NCBI RefSeq assembly: GCF_901933205.1
Contig: NC_044600.1
Location: 1,922,001 to 1,986,000 of the forward strand
Origin: Camarhynchus parvulus
Lineage: Eukaryota; Chordata; Aves; Passeriformes; Thraupidae
Direction: 5' to 3'
Length of the DNA stretch: 64,000 nucleotides
A model generated the notes under the pieces. That model was not told the DNA's origin. It saw only the letters and a list, made by a program, of their open reading frames with translations, and did not search any database. The stretch's first letter is position 1, and every line of letters begins with the position of its first letter. Position numbers and translations under genes: made by a program. Shown here one piece after another: positions 37,401 to 49,325 of this stretch.

Positions 37401-39266
37401 ATCTCTCCTATGAAATTCTTTTCAGGATTTGTTTTGTAATGCTACAAAGTTGAGGCACAGGGAGGAGGGAACTCCATGAGTTTGGTGTTTCTTACTCATT
37501 CCCATTCTCTTGTTAGATCTGTGAGTGCTGCTGATGTTTGACTGAATGTTTGTCTGTTCTTAAAATAGATTCCAAATATGGTCCAGACCTTGCTGTCATT
37601 AACTGCGGTAAGTTGTGATAAATTTTGATGGCTCACTTGTGGATTTTAGCATTGTCATGTGTTTCAATGCAGGTATTTATTTGATTCCTCTGTCTGTATT
37701 TATGTACATGTGAGCAGATGTATAAATGAAATTTACGTATATTCTTAGACAAACAGAAATTTCTTTTTCTGATTTCTCAGGAGATGCATCTACCCCTTGT
37801 TAACACTAGAGACTGTATGGCAGTAAAACTATTTCTTTTTAAAAAAAGTTCTTCAGGCTGGAATTGGGCCACTTCTCTCACGTTCTCTTACAAGGACTGT
37901 CAACATGAATATTTGGTGGCTGTACTTGTCTCTTTTTGATAGAATAGGAATAACTTTCTTTTCTTGAAAGCTGGTTGTGGGTTTTGTTCTTGCTGGTTAA
38001 TGTCTTAACTTAGCAAGCTAAACTTTTAGAATGTAAAAGGATATTCTTTGAAATTCTCATCTTTAATGCTATTTCTAGGTATGCAGTTTTATTACAGATG
38101 GAGAAGGTATTTTTATTTATTTCTCTGGACTCTCCTGAAAGTTCCTTAAATGTTTATAAATCTTGAAGGGTTACTGATAACTTGGTATCAGAACCTGTAA
38201 GCCAAACTGAGACAAATCAAGCAGCATGAAAGAAATGTGAGAAGCTGAGGGTGCAGAAGCATTTTTAAAAGATAGCTCTAGGTTGGAAGGAATATCTAGA
38301 ACAATTCCACTGGGAACAGAAAAGCAATCTGGCACTGTTAATTATGTCATGATCCCCTTCTCTTCTGTAAAGCCTGGAATTCTGTGGAATTGAATTTTCT
38401 GTTCTGTGGTTTTTATTTGTTCCTTCATTAGTGAAATCCTCAGCTGTTTCTGCTGCATGGGAGAAGGGTCTGAAGCCCATTCTCCCATTGAGAACCTGAA
38501 GTTATAATTGTGTTTGGCCACTTTATACCTGAATATATTTTTTCCATGGGGTGTTAATGCTTTAGAATATATTCCTTTCTGGGTGTCCTTTCATTTTCAT
38601 TAGGTTTCTCTCTATTAAAATATTTAAATGATAAAGTTTGTATTAAGTATTTGTGCTTTGTGGTGGCTATAGTAACAATTCTGGACATTTTTGAATTTCT
38701 TGTGTGTTTCTGCTAACTGCAATTAGACCTTGCTGTAGCTAATGAAACATATGTGATTTGTTTGTTTATGCCTGAGGATTGAATTTGCTACTGAATAATG
38801 CAAAAACATATGCAAGGACAAGGGGAGTGAATGGAATTGGGAATGTGCACAGAGGAGATGTGAGCAGAGTCAGCTGGAAGAGGTGTTCAAGCTCAGTCCA
38901 AGTGGAGAGATGCTTGTTAGATCATGTGGATTCCTCACCTCAAACAGAATTAAAAACAGCTGGAAGAGTCCAAATGTTGGTGTTCTATTTGGGGGGACAC
39001 AGCTGTTTGCTCTCCTGCCCTGTGCTGTGCTGGCACAGTCTGGGCAGGGTCATCTCTCCATCCCTCTAGAAAAGACAATAAATGAACATCCATGTTCCAC
39101 CTTCAGCCGTGTTAACGTTTGAAACCAGGCCTAGGACATAAATATTTTACTAAAATTTATTCTGTGATATTAAGAGGCAGCTCCTTGTTTAGGAAAAGGC
39201 CAATACAATTCTACCTGAGGTCAATAATTTGAGGTTTTTTTCATGGCACACCTAATCATTACTGGT
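34444..39266. other. Unique DNA, no gene seen
   Basis: No recognisable gene or transposon. A GC-rich patch at about 35770-36240 carries many overlapping frames on both strands with no domain and looks like composition rather than coding. The candidate microexon at 37569-37607 is listed separately. Confidence 0.55.
37569..37607 (+). other. Weak candidate microexon, 39 bp
   Basis: A plausible branch site (TTGAC about 30 bp upstream), a pyrimidine-rich tract (TTTGTCTGTTCTT) and AG (37568) precede 39 bp that end in a strong donor (GCG|GTAAGT at 37608). In the frame that begins with the last two bases of a codon, the segment reads SKYGPDLAVINC without a stop. I do not recognise the peptide. The length is a multiple of three, so inclusion would keep frame. 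The splice signals are seen; function is inference only. Confidence 0.2.
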
Positions 39267-39452
39267 CACAGAATCATAGAATGCTTTGGGTTAGAGGGGA
39301 CCCTAAAAATCACCTTGTCCCACCTCCTACCATAGACAGGGACACTTTCCACTTGTCCAGACCCCATCCAACCTGGTCCTGAACATTTCCAGGGGTGCAG
39401 CATCCACAACTTCTCTGGGCAGCCTGCTCTGGTGCCTCCTGATCCTCACAGT
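39267..39452 (-). mobile_element. CR1 LINE fragment (3' end, minus strand)
   Basis: On the plus strand it starts CACAGAATCATAGAATG (39267), the reverse complement of the CR1 terminal 8-mers. It then reads CTTTGGGTTAGAGGGGACC, GACAGGGACACTTTCCACTT, CCATCCAACCTGGTCCTGAAC, TTCCAGGGGTGCAGCATCCAC and CTCTGGGCAGCCTGCTCTGG. About 186 bp of 3' untranslated region remain, with no coding part. Confidence 0.93.
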
Positions 39453-41047
39453 CTTAGCCTGGTCCATCCAGAAAAGTATTAATTTAATCTTCTTTGCAAA
39501 ACAAAAGCAGTACAGATGAGACAGAGGGAAATCCAGTTTGTTTAATTATGAGGTATCAACATGCTGCAGACTTGTGTTAGTGGATTAGATTGTCTCCCAG
39601 AAATAACTTCAGTGGAATTACATCACCAGTGAACGTGGTCCAGTTCATCCTGTAATTATATTTTGACGTGCAGAAGTAGGGAAGGATGGAGTCATATCCA
39701 CCCCACATGAAAAATCCTGCCTTTGATGCTTCTCTGAGAAGCTGCTGTGATTTTTATAGCAGCAGAGAGGGCCCAGAAGTTGCATTTTCTTTATGCACAG
39801 CACCTGCTTTTGCCTGGCATCTGCAGTGGTGTGGGGTGTCTATGGCCCTGTGCTCACAAACTGTGACAGGCTCAGGGTACAATCCCTGCCCCAGCAGCCA
39901 GGCTGCAGCTCTGCTGCCCACCCTGTGCAATTAATGCCACTAATTCATCTAAAATCTGCCTTGAGCGTGTCCTTGTGATATCTGGGCTGTCCCTGCTGTT
40001 CTCTGAGCTTTAAATGGGCACAGAGAGAGCTCTGAGCTGTGTTTATCCCACACCTGCACTGAGTGCCCACCCAGCACAGCAAAGCTCCAAGGACTGGTGC
40101 TCAATCCTTCACTGGGAGTTTATTTTACATGGCCATGAGGCCAGCCAGGTGTCCTGTGTGGGGATGGTTTTGTTCAGATAATCACCAAGCAGAACAAATC
40201 AGCTCCATCTCTCTGTGTCTGGTCATGGGGGCGCTTCAGGCTGTTGAACCCAAATATCTGAGGTCTTCTCCTAAATCAAAAAATGTTTACTCTTTTGTAA
40301 CTGGGGCTGCTTTGTGCTGTATTGTTTTAGGGGGCAGGCAAGCCTCTGCTCACATGCCTTGCTCCCTTTCTGGCTGATTTCCCTCTCTGTGCTTTGCCTG
40401 AGGCTCTCCTCCCTCAGGTGCATGTCAGACATGGAGGGTGCTTTGAATTTCTGTGCTTCCATGCTCAGATCAGAGTCCTCACTCACTGTCACGTGGAAGG
40501 CAGTGACTTTCTAGCCTGGATCAAGACAGCTCTCATATTAAAGCTTTGAGCTTTAATTATTTCAGTCACATTGAAGTCGTTAAGGAGACGCAGCCTGAAG
40601 TTTTCTCCGCATCTGTGGGCAAATGTTTGCAGAATCCGACTCTGATTTCACAAATTAGTTTTGAGGCAAGGCTTAGGAGGAGGGCAGGGTTTTACAGATT
40701 GGGAAGAAAGAGCAGGTTTTTGAGGAAACTGAAGATTAATAGGAACCATCTGTAGGACTCCAAGTGATTCAGTGGGGTCTAGACAGCTGCCCTTTCTTGG
40801 TGTTCCAGAGCCGTGTGTGACAATGACAGGAGCCATATGTGAGCCACAAATAAACCTCCCTGCCTCGTGTCTGCCCTGCTTAAACTTTAATCAGTCTGGC
40901 CTAGCTGAAATAAGAAGATGAATGTTCGGGAGTGAAAATGTCACACAAACGGCGTAGCAGCACCTTGTGCCACGAGGTGTGCTGGGGAACTCAAACCACA
41001 GGGTCTGGGTTCATTTCTTAATGAAACTGGGTGATCATGGGAGCTCC
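39453..41047. other. Unique DNA, no gene seen
   Basis: No gene, RNA or transposon recognised. Frames of 60-104 aa around 39686-40755 overlap on both strands and lack domains. Confidence 0.55.
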
Positions 41048-41137
41048 AAAATATCTCCTTGTGTTATGGTGGATATACCTCAGAACTAATTCAAAATATC
41101 TCCTTGTGTTCTGGTGGATATATCTCAGTATTAATTC
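41048..41137. repeat. Two-copy 45-bp tandem duplication
   Basis: AAAATATCTCCTTGTGTT...GGTGGATATA occurs at 41048 and again at 41093, a head-to-tail 45-bp duplication with a few substitutions. Confidence 0.9.
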
Positions 41138-41184
41138 TTCTGTGTCCTAACCTCCCTCTGAATTCTGGTTTTCTTTACTTCATA

Positions 41185-41262
41185 CATTCCCTGTTGGGTT
41201 TTGTTTGCTTGTTGTTTGTTTTGTTGTGTGTTTTTTTGGGTTTTTTTTTGGTTTTACACTGG
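41185..41262. repeat. T/G-rich low-complexity tract
   Basis: TTGGGTTTTG, TTTGTTTTGTTGTGTG and TTTTTTTGGG words run for about 75 bp. It resembles the tract at 7437-7570 and causes the phenylalanine/leucine-rich plus frame at 41059-41307. Confidence 0.8.
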
Positions 41263-41749
41263 ATTTATTTCCTTTTTATCACCTCCCTGTCATCTTTTCT
41301 AACATGATTTCCCCCACATACTTTTGTTCTTGCTTTTAGGCAATTGGGTATGTTTCTCAATGCTTTCTTTACTTGCCTCTTTATCACATGTGAAACTCAA
41401 CTTTAAAGGAAAATAGAAAACCTTTACTGCCTGTTGAAAAAAAAATTCAAGAACAGTTTCAATTCAGGAAGTCAGATTTACCAGGAACTTCAATTCCATT
41501 TCCAAGATTGATATCAACGTAGAAAAGCCAATTTTCACGGTATAACTTTTCTTGATTTTCTGGATTTTTTAGGTAACATTTGAGAAAGACTTTAGGTTTG
41601 AAAATCCCATGCGAAGAATCAAAAAAAAGAAAAAACAGTAAGAAAAATCATAACTTATTATTTCAAAAGGAGGGGGATAGAAGAAAGAACGAGAAAAACA
41701 CTATTTTGCCTATGAGTTAGATTCAGTACCAAGTTCACAGTCTTTATAC

Positions 41750-41781
<32 letters not shown>

Positions 41782-42879
41782 TTATATGTCTTGTCTTTCA
41801 GTTTTTCATGATGACAAATTCTGGTCTTCAGCTGCCTTCCCTGCAGAACTCCCAATATTTCATCCTGAAGTGCTGCTTTTGCAGAAACTTTCTGGCCTGG
41901 TTTGGATTTTCCTGTTAGTACTTTGCTAGGATCCTCACATCTTTAGGGGAGGTGAGTGATGTTTTCCTGTGGCTGAAGTAGTAATAGAATGCAATAATAT
42001 CTCTTCCTTGGGTATTTCCATACTTTGGTATCCACAACCTTTTGTAACAGTGGTAAAGAAAAGTCAGACGTATGTAAGGGGGAGAATGTTCTTAATAGTG
42101 CCATGAAATTTTAGGTGCACGAGATAGAATTATTCCATATTCAGGGGGGAAAAATCTTTGCAATGCCTGTGTATTTTGTTTTGGGGTTTATTTTTTTCTA
42201 AACATACTGCATTAGTGTTGGATGCCATCAGAAGAAATTGTTCCCTTAATTAGCATCAGGTTTTGTTATCTTGCCAGGACTAACACTTTGTCAGTTGGTA
42301 AATAAATATTTGACTTGAATGTAATCAGTGACTTCAGCATTTACACATTGTGTAGCTGTCATAATATTGGGAAATGAGATTTTTCCTGGGCCAGAGCAAG
42401 CATTAACGTTCAATCCGTCACAAAGCTTAGGTAGGTCCTGACATGCTTTTAAAGATTTATTCTGTAACAGTGCATTTAGCAATGGTAATAAACTGACTAA
42501 ATATTATATTGCACTGTAGTGTGCATTTCCAAGGAGTTCGAAGATGTTCAGTCACTATGTGAAGAAAATGCACACAGATAGCAAGACGTGAGATCTCAGA
42601 ATTGGTCTCACTTTTAAATCAAATTATGTGCTGTATTAACAAATGGCAATCTTAACTGAGGCAGAGTGGAATAATTCAGCCAAAGCAAATGCTCGGAGTG
42701 CTGAGCTATTTCCCTGTGTGTCTTTGCAACTTTTGTCACTAGTTTAAAGAGCAAAGAGACTTTCTGCTCACTGGGTTTGGGGACATCTTTCCATTTTATC
42801 AGGATTTCAAATTGATTCAGCTTTTCAATGTAAAATATTTGGAAATTCAGTTAAGTGGAAACAAGAGCAAAAATGTTTT
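41263..42879. other. AT-rich unique DNA, no gene seen
   Basis: Nothing recognisable apart from the TA repeat at 41745-41788. An acceptor/donor pair around 41885-41951 encloses stops in every frame and is not supported. Confidence 0.55.
41745..41788. repeat. (TA)n microsatellite
   Basis: About 44 bp of TATATATGTATATG passing into a pure TA run. Confidence 0.93.
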
Positions 42880-43098
42880 CCTATATATATATATGAATAA
42901 AAATAAAGGTATCTTTATATATATAAATATATATTTATTTATAAAATATCATAAACATATTTAAAATAGTATACATTATATATTATTATTAATATATAAT
43001 TATATTTATAAATATATATATGTATTTTTATATATATATATATATACAAAGTATCTAAATACATCTATGAATATATGTATGTATATATATTTTTATGC
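42880..43098. repeat. Long AT-rich degenerate TA repeat
   Basis: About 220 bp made almost only of A and T with repeated TATATA, ATAAATATATA and TTTATATATA words. There is no single fixed period. The tract has low complexity and would be hard to align or assemble. Confidence 0.93.
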
Positions 43099-46000
43099 AT
43101 GTTTTTTGTCAGTTATTACTGAGATTTGGAGCTCAGCACACCCCAAGACAAACCCTGCAGTGGTTTGAGAGTCTCTTGTCCTGCCCTGGCATTCTTGCTG
43201 TCTCTGTGCTCTGACATTTGCTCCTTTGGGCTGCAGCCATTCCTGCAGGATTTTGCTCTAAACTGCATCAGGGATTTTCTGTTTTCTTTCAAAACCAAAT
43301 AATCTGGGTCACAGCAAGGCCTGACAGTGTCATCCAAAGGGGATGTAGCCTGTGAAGGAGCACAAAAATGGAAACCAAATTATGGAGTCAGGGCTGTCCC
43401 CTCTGGTGAGGAGCTCTGGCCTCACCTAAAGCAGAATTCTGGCACAGCCTCAAGTGGATTTTCCCACTTCTGCAATGTTGTACAGGACAAGTTAAGTGTG
43501 TGTCCTCACTAAACATGTCAGGGGTTTTCTTAACAACCAATACCAACTTCTGGGAAATGATCTTTTGGATTTCTTGAAAGTCTGTGTTTCAGTAACTGAG
43601 CTTATTAATCAAATATATGTTTTAAAACACTTAGGTAAGTGAACAGCGCTGCTGAAATAAATTTTACCAAAATGCCAAGTAAATCTGCCAGTTCAGAGCA
43701 AAGGAAAATGTCCAAGAAACTGCAGAAGATGATTTTCCCTTAGCACTCTAAAAGGGTTTTTATCATAATATGGAAAACGTTTTTTCTCAAAGCCAATGTG
43801 CTTCATTTCTTTGGATTGTTTGTCTATACTGTCCATATCCTCCTTTCTCCTGATGAAATTTCCAGCAAGTTATGCATATTCTTATTAAATGTGTGATCAG
43901 ACCCCAATACTTATTTCAGGTAATGGAAAAAGTAGCTGGAAATTGGATTTCTGTATTTTGCAAAACACACAGGAAATAAATTATCTTCTAACTTACTCTA
44001 ATCTTTGAGCACCAACCTTTATATTATTTACAGTTCAGAAATGTTCCAAAAAAATCTCATTTAGTGAGTGAAATTATTTTTGAGAGGTTTATTGTCAGTC
44101 ACCTTGCTGCTTACTTGGGCAGTTCATGTCAGCTTCATTTTACATCTGTAAAACCTGCAAAACCAAAACTGATTTTCTCAAAAGACTTCAGAAGTCTTTT
44201 TCTAAAAGTTTACATTTTCTGTTAAATATATCAGTCAAGTAAGTTCTATTAAAAAAAAAAAAAAAAAACTTTCTGAACATATTGACTCTGCCCATTTCCC
44301 CAGGAGACATTAAAATTTAGGAATTGTGAGAAATCTGTAGATGTGTGGTGCCTGATGCTGCTGAGAAGCCTGGCTTTGCCTAGTAAACTGTCAAGAATAG
44401 TCCAGACCAGCACAATTTACTTTAAAATACAATTCTATCTTGATATCTGTGCCTTTGGGGGTTTTTTTGGTGACAAAAAACCTCAAATGTAAAAGATCAG
44501 CTAAAGAATTATTCACCTTGGACATATGACTAAGTAATATTTCCTCAACTGTCTTTGAAGACAACTAATTTTAAGTGAATCAGTAATTTTGCGTAGTTTT
44601 AATATAAGCCTAAATAAAGTAATCTAGACTTTTATCAAGGATGGCTAAGGAGGGCCTTTGAAAACATCTCGTGTGCAGTGAGATGGCAAGAGTGGGGCTG
44701 GTTTTTCTTACAGCCAGAATGAACACAAAGGGGCACAGTAAAAGGAATCACAATGAATAATTGTGTGCCTAGGTAGATTAGTTTATTTGTTTAGGGCTTT
44801 ATTCACTTTTTCTAACAAAATAAGACAGCCAGTCTATTTGGAGTTTGTGAATGAAAGTAATTTCCTTCCCAGTCCCAATTAACACACTGAATTCACTTCT
44901 GTGAGCAAGGAAATAAATGGGGACAGTTTCTTAAAATCCAAGAGGTGACACAGGGCGCTGATAAAGTCTGCATCTCCACCCTCTACAGTATGATTAATCC
45001 TATTATAGAAAAGTATTTTGCAGGAAATATATTTTCTCAGTACTTAAGCAAAGAAAAATACGGGGATGTTTCTGTAGTGATTCAGTTTTTACCTGACATA
45101 GTCCCAGGCCCTGAGATCTGCTCTGGTGTTTTTGAAACCAGCTGAACATCTCCCCAGGCTGGCTGGAAGAGTGTGGAAATAGAGAAATTTAGCTGGGAAC
45201 AATCCCAGCACTGTGAAATGTCCTTGGGGACAGCTGTGGGTGCCTGGTTCCACAAAATCAGGTGGGTCAGGGTGGCCCCTGCTGGGGCTGGGCTTGCTGC
45301 AGCTGCATTGCCAAGTACAGGGACAAAGCACCAAACCCCACCTGGCTGGCACTGCAAATAAAGGTAAAATGTCCATTTCCACGGGATCTGGTACTTTCAA
45401 ATGTAGCTTGTGCCGTTTGGTCTCAAAGCAGGTGTTTGGTACCTCAGTGATGCATTGGTTCCTTTTTTTGTCCACCTGGTAAGAAATCCTTTGCTTTATT
45501 TTGCTCCCCTTCTTTTAAGTAACATTTTTAAACTTTATTTTTCACTATAAAATCTTCAAAAAATTGAGATATTTTCTTCATAAAATGCACTTCAGTTGAG
45601 TCCCTTTGTTATGCTACTCTGTTTATCCAAGAAACTCAGTAATAGGGATTGAAATTGCTGGAGATGGAGTTGGAGACAAGAAAAGTAGAGCTCTGAGCAG
45701 CCTAGAAAGTCAGAGGAGAATAGGACATAATAAACTAGAAAAATTAGGGTGAGGAATAAGGAAATAAAAAGGGAATTAGGAGAGTGAGTCATGATTGAAG
45801 ACAACAGTGAAGAAGATAGAGAAGCAATCAAGGGGCAGTCAAACACTCTGACATGGGTAAAGAAAGCATTTAACAGCCTTTGTCTGGCAAATATTTGCTG
45901 GGGTATTAAGAAGTCGAGCAGACAGAATGTGAAACAAATCTGAGCTCCCCAAACATCCTGGGGCCATGGGGAAGGAGAGCCAGAGAGAAAGGATCAATGC

Positions 46001-49000
46001 TGGGACACGGGTACCGGCAATTTTTGTGCCAACAACTTAATCACAGGCTCTTCCTTTATTCACTTTTCCTCCTTTTATGTTATGAATGGCTACCAGAAGT
46101 GTTTTATGCTTGATGTGGTTCTAGAAAGGAATGCAAAAGGCCTTTATGTTTTATTTTGCTGATTACACCCAGTATATCTTAGTGAGGCAGCACTCTCTTC
46201 CTGTCAGTGGTTATTGTGAGCAATTATACAGCTAATAATTAATTGCTCTCTTTATACTGCACTTTAATTAATAGGTTGCTCTGATAAGATAGTTTCCTAG
46301 ATTTTTTTCCTTGATATCAGCAGTGACTGAATCCTAAATAGCATCTGTAATGAGGAGGCCTAACCACACCAGGCTCCCTCCCTGCTTCCCAAATGGAGCT
46401 CTTCTTTTCCTCACTGTGCACTTGTATAGGTGGTGAATTATCCTTCATGTTAATGCAGAAGGTTGATTGAGCTTGAGATAGTCATAATATTTATCAAGAT
46501 GATGCTAAATGCAGTGGAAACAAATGCTGGAATTTCTCAGGAGACCAGACTGTGTCGTTTTCAGGTGCAGGATCGCTACTGAATCATCTCACCCATACAC
46601 TTATTTATCATTCCCTTTATTCTCTTTGTTAAAACAGAAAATAAAAGTGATTAATGCCTTAAATGTTGTGGCTTGAATAAAAACTCTGCAGTGTAGATAA
46701 CTTTGGTGACAAAGGGAAGGGAAATTGGTGTTTGGTGTCTGACACAGGCAGGCAGAGGAGCCTAAACGTGCATGACAAAAGTTAAACTGAGCTGGAAAGC
46801 TCAGCTTAAGCAAACTCAAAAGAACCAATCTCATGGTTACATTTTAAAGCATAGAGATTTAGGCATCCTATAAAGAGAGGAAATTAAATTGTTGTGTCTG
46901 AAGACCGGCCAGCCGTATTGTGCACATGTTAGAAAGGAGGTGAGGAAATTCCTCATTGGGGATGGCAAAACTCTCTTTATATATATTGAATTGTACAGAA
47001 AAAAAACCCAAAACAACAGAGTCAATGTCACACTGTCCTGTACTTGGTGTTATTCTATATATAGTAAGGGATATGAAAAAAGGGATTTTCATCTGTGTTT
47101 GGAAGATACCCTGCATGGAACAGGAAAAAGACACAAAATTACCATGTGTGAGAGTGCCCTATGCACCTCTCTGAGCTAAACCCCAGAGAGATCTGTATTC
47201 ATGGGGTTTTTCCTCAAATACAGTGTTAAAAATCAAGGAAACAAATCTCGTGGTCTGACTGCTGCTTTAGCTACCTAAATCCCAAAATTGCCTTCTTCCA
47301 CTGCCAGCAGTAAAGTTCTCTTGATCTCCAAATTGTCATCCTTAAATCTTCCCAATGTCAGAAGCTGGGTGATCCTCAGACTTAAATCTCCATGTCCTTT
47401 GTCACTAATAAAGATTAAAGCAGCAAAATAGCAAATATATTGAGGAGATGTTTGCAAAAAACAACAAAGAACAAAAAAAAATACTCCCAAATACTCTCTA
47501 TTCTTGTCATAATTTAAAAAGCCAACAAAGCTTAAAGGCAATTAAAATATTTTTGATAGCACTGGTGACATGTGGGTTGGACTATGCTGGAATTCGCAGA
47601 TCATCTAAATGGAAGCAGAAAGCCATTTTTAAACTGCTGAACTGTTTCTATTCACTTTTCTTCATAATGCTCTCCACTCCTGTTCTTCTAATCCATCACA
47701 CAGCAGCAAACCCTGGTTTTGGGCAGTGATTAGGGAAAGCTTGATTGTGTTTCCAATAATTGTGTCCAATGTCTGTAGTTATTAATGCAAACAGCTTTCA
47801 ATTCCCTCTGTGCACTGACAATGTGCACCTCAATGTCATCCCAGCCAAGATGTCTGATGGGCTGAGGCTCTGCAATTTATTTGTTTGTTAAATTAAAGTT
47901 TGTTAAATTCAAGTTTGCGTTTCAGCTCAGAGGTGGTTGGCACAGAGTGACACTGAAGCCCAATTACTGCTGGAGTTCCTGTTGTGATGTTTAGTTCCTT
48001 AGCCTGTGAGGGAATTAAAAGAAAAAAGAAATAATTAGTTTTGTCGTGTCATAGTCCATTTCTTAGCTTGATAGGTCAAAAATAAGAAAAAAAAAATAAG
48101 TGGGGAGAGATAGTAAATTAGGGAGAAGACACTAGTGACATAAAGCTGGGCATGGAGTAAGATCTTCTGGACTTTCTGTGCTAAACATTGGTGCCACAGC
48201 TACGAGGACCTGGGTTTTTAATTTTATCTTCTGTCATTAAATTAAACAAGTTCATTTCTACCTTAAAATTATGAATGACAGAACTCAACATTGTTGTGCA
48301 AACAATCCTTTTGCACTGTAAATGCACAGGCACATCAATTATTGTAACCTGCTGGCCAAAAATCACATATTGCTGCTTGCAAGAATTCTTTGGTTTTTTG
48401 TTTTCAAGCACATTTGTCAGGCATCCTTTATTGAAGTTTATTTATTGTATTTTGTATTATTGTATTTTATTTGTTTTAATGAGGAGGTTGTAATCATTGT
48501 CCTGTTTGACAGTTGCGTACAGAATTCTGAGGTGAACTTGTCTTGCCTTTCCCAGGACAAAACAGAACACAGTTTTACTGAAAGCTTTAACTTTCCACAA
48601 GTAACATTGTTATTACCAGAATTTGTCTGGCTTTGAGGTGAGATAATATATATGGGAATTGATAATATTTTGTATTGTTTATATGGACATATCTGTCTCT
48701 CTTTTCATGTCTGTCAGGAAAATGTCTGGATTTCTTTCTTCCTGAAGCCTGCACTACTTTTATCTAATTAATTTCATTTACAGGAATACGTTGCATGGAA
48801 AGTTTCACTGCTACTAATAGCTCCTTCATAAATACAAAATGAATATTTCTTTCCGTCTTCTGGAAGTAGTGGCTTATATCTTTGTCTTCCAAGATGAATA
48901 AGCAGAGATTCTAGGAGGAGTGTTTATGAAGGAGAAGCTTTAGTGTTTGTGGTTGAGAAGTGATGGGGGTGCAGAGAGAGTTCTGCTGTGCCATGGGGAA

Positions 49001-49240
49001 AATAATTCACCTAATCCTGGGCTGCTGCAGTGACTGAGGGTCGAGGTTTTGAACAGGCTTGGAGAGCCAAAGGCAGAGGGTGGCAAACACCAAATCACAG
49101 AGGTGTGGGGGAGATGCTGGTGACTTATCAGCTCTTCTCATCTTCCCAACATCCAGGGCTCAGGCTCTTTGTTTTTCCTTTGTTTTAACAGAGCAGAATC
49201 TGTTTCGCACTTTTTCTTTTGGATGATTCCTGTTTTGGTT
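43099..49240. other. AT-rich unique DNA, no gene seen
   Basis: I find no gene, RNA or transposon. There is an A18 run at 44251-44268. Overlapping frames in the slightly GC-richer part (45082-45482) have no domain. An exon-like segment at about 43592-43633 is bounded by GTGTTTCAG and TTAG|GTAAGT, is open in one frame only and is short. A homeodomain-core-rich block is noted at 46141-46340. Confidence 0.55.
44251..44268. repeat. Poly-A run (18 A)
   Basis: An uninterrupted A18. No retroposed gene copy is recognised beside it. Confidence 0.95.
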
Positions 49241-49325
49241 TTATTAGAATTTACTTCCAAATTTATTAGAATTTATTATAATTTTTGTTAATTTTTATTA
49301 GAATTTTTTGTTTTATTAGAATTTA
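49241..49325. repeat. Interspersed TTATTAGAATTT repeat
   Basis: The 12-mer TTATTAGAATTT occurs at 49241, 49263, 49295 and 49313, with related AT-rich sequence between. An irregular short repeat, probably slippage-derived. Confidence 0.85.

Noticed and set aside
41885..41951. Exon-like segment after CTTTTGCAG and before GTGAGTG
   Set aside because: All three frames contain a stop, the donor context is average, and there is no other support.
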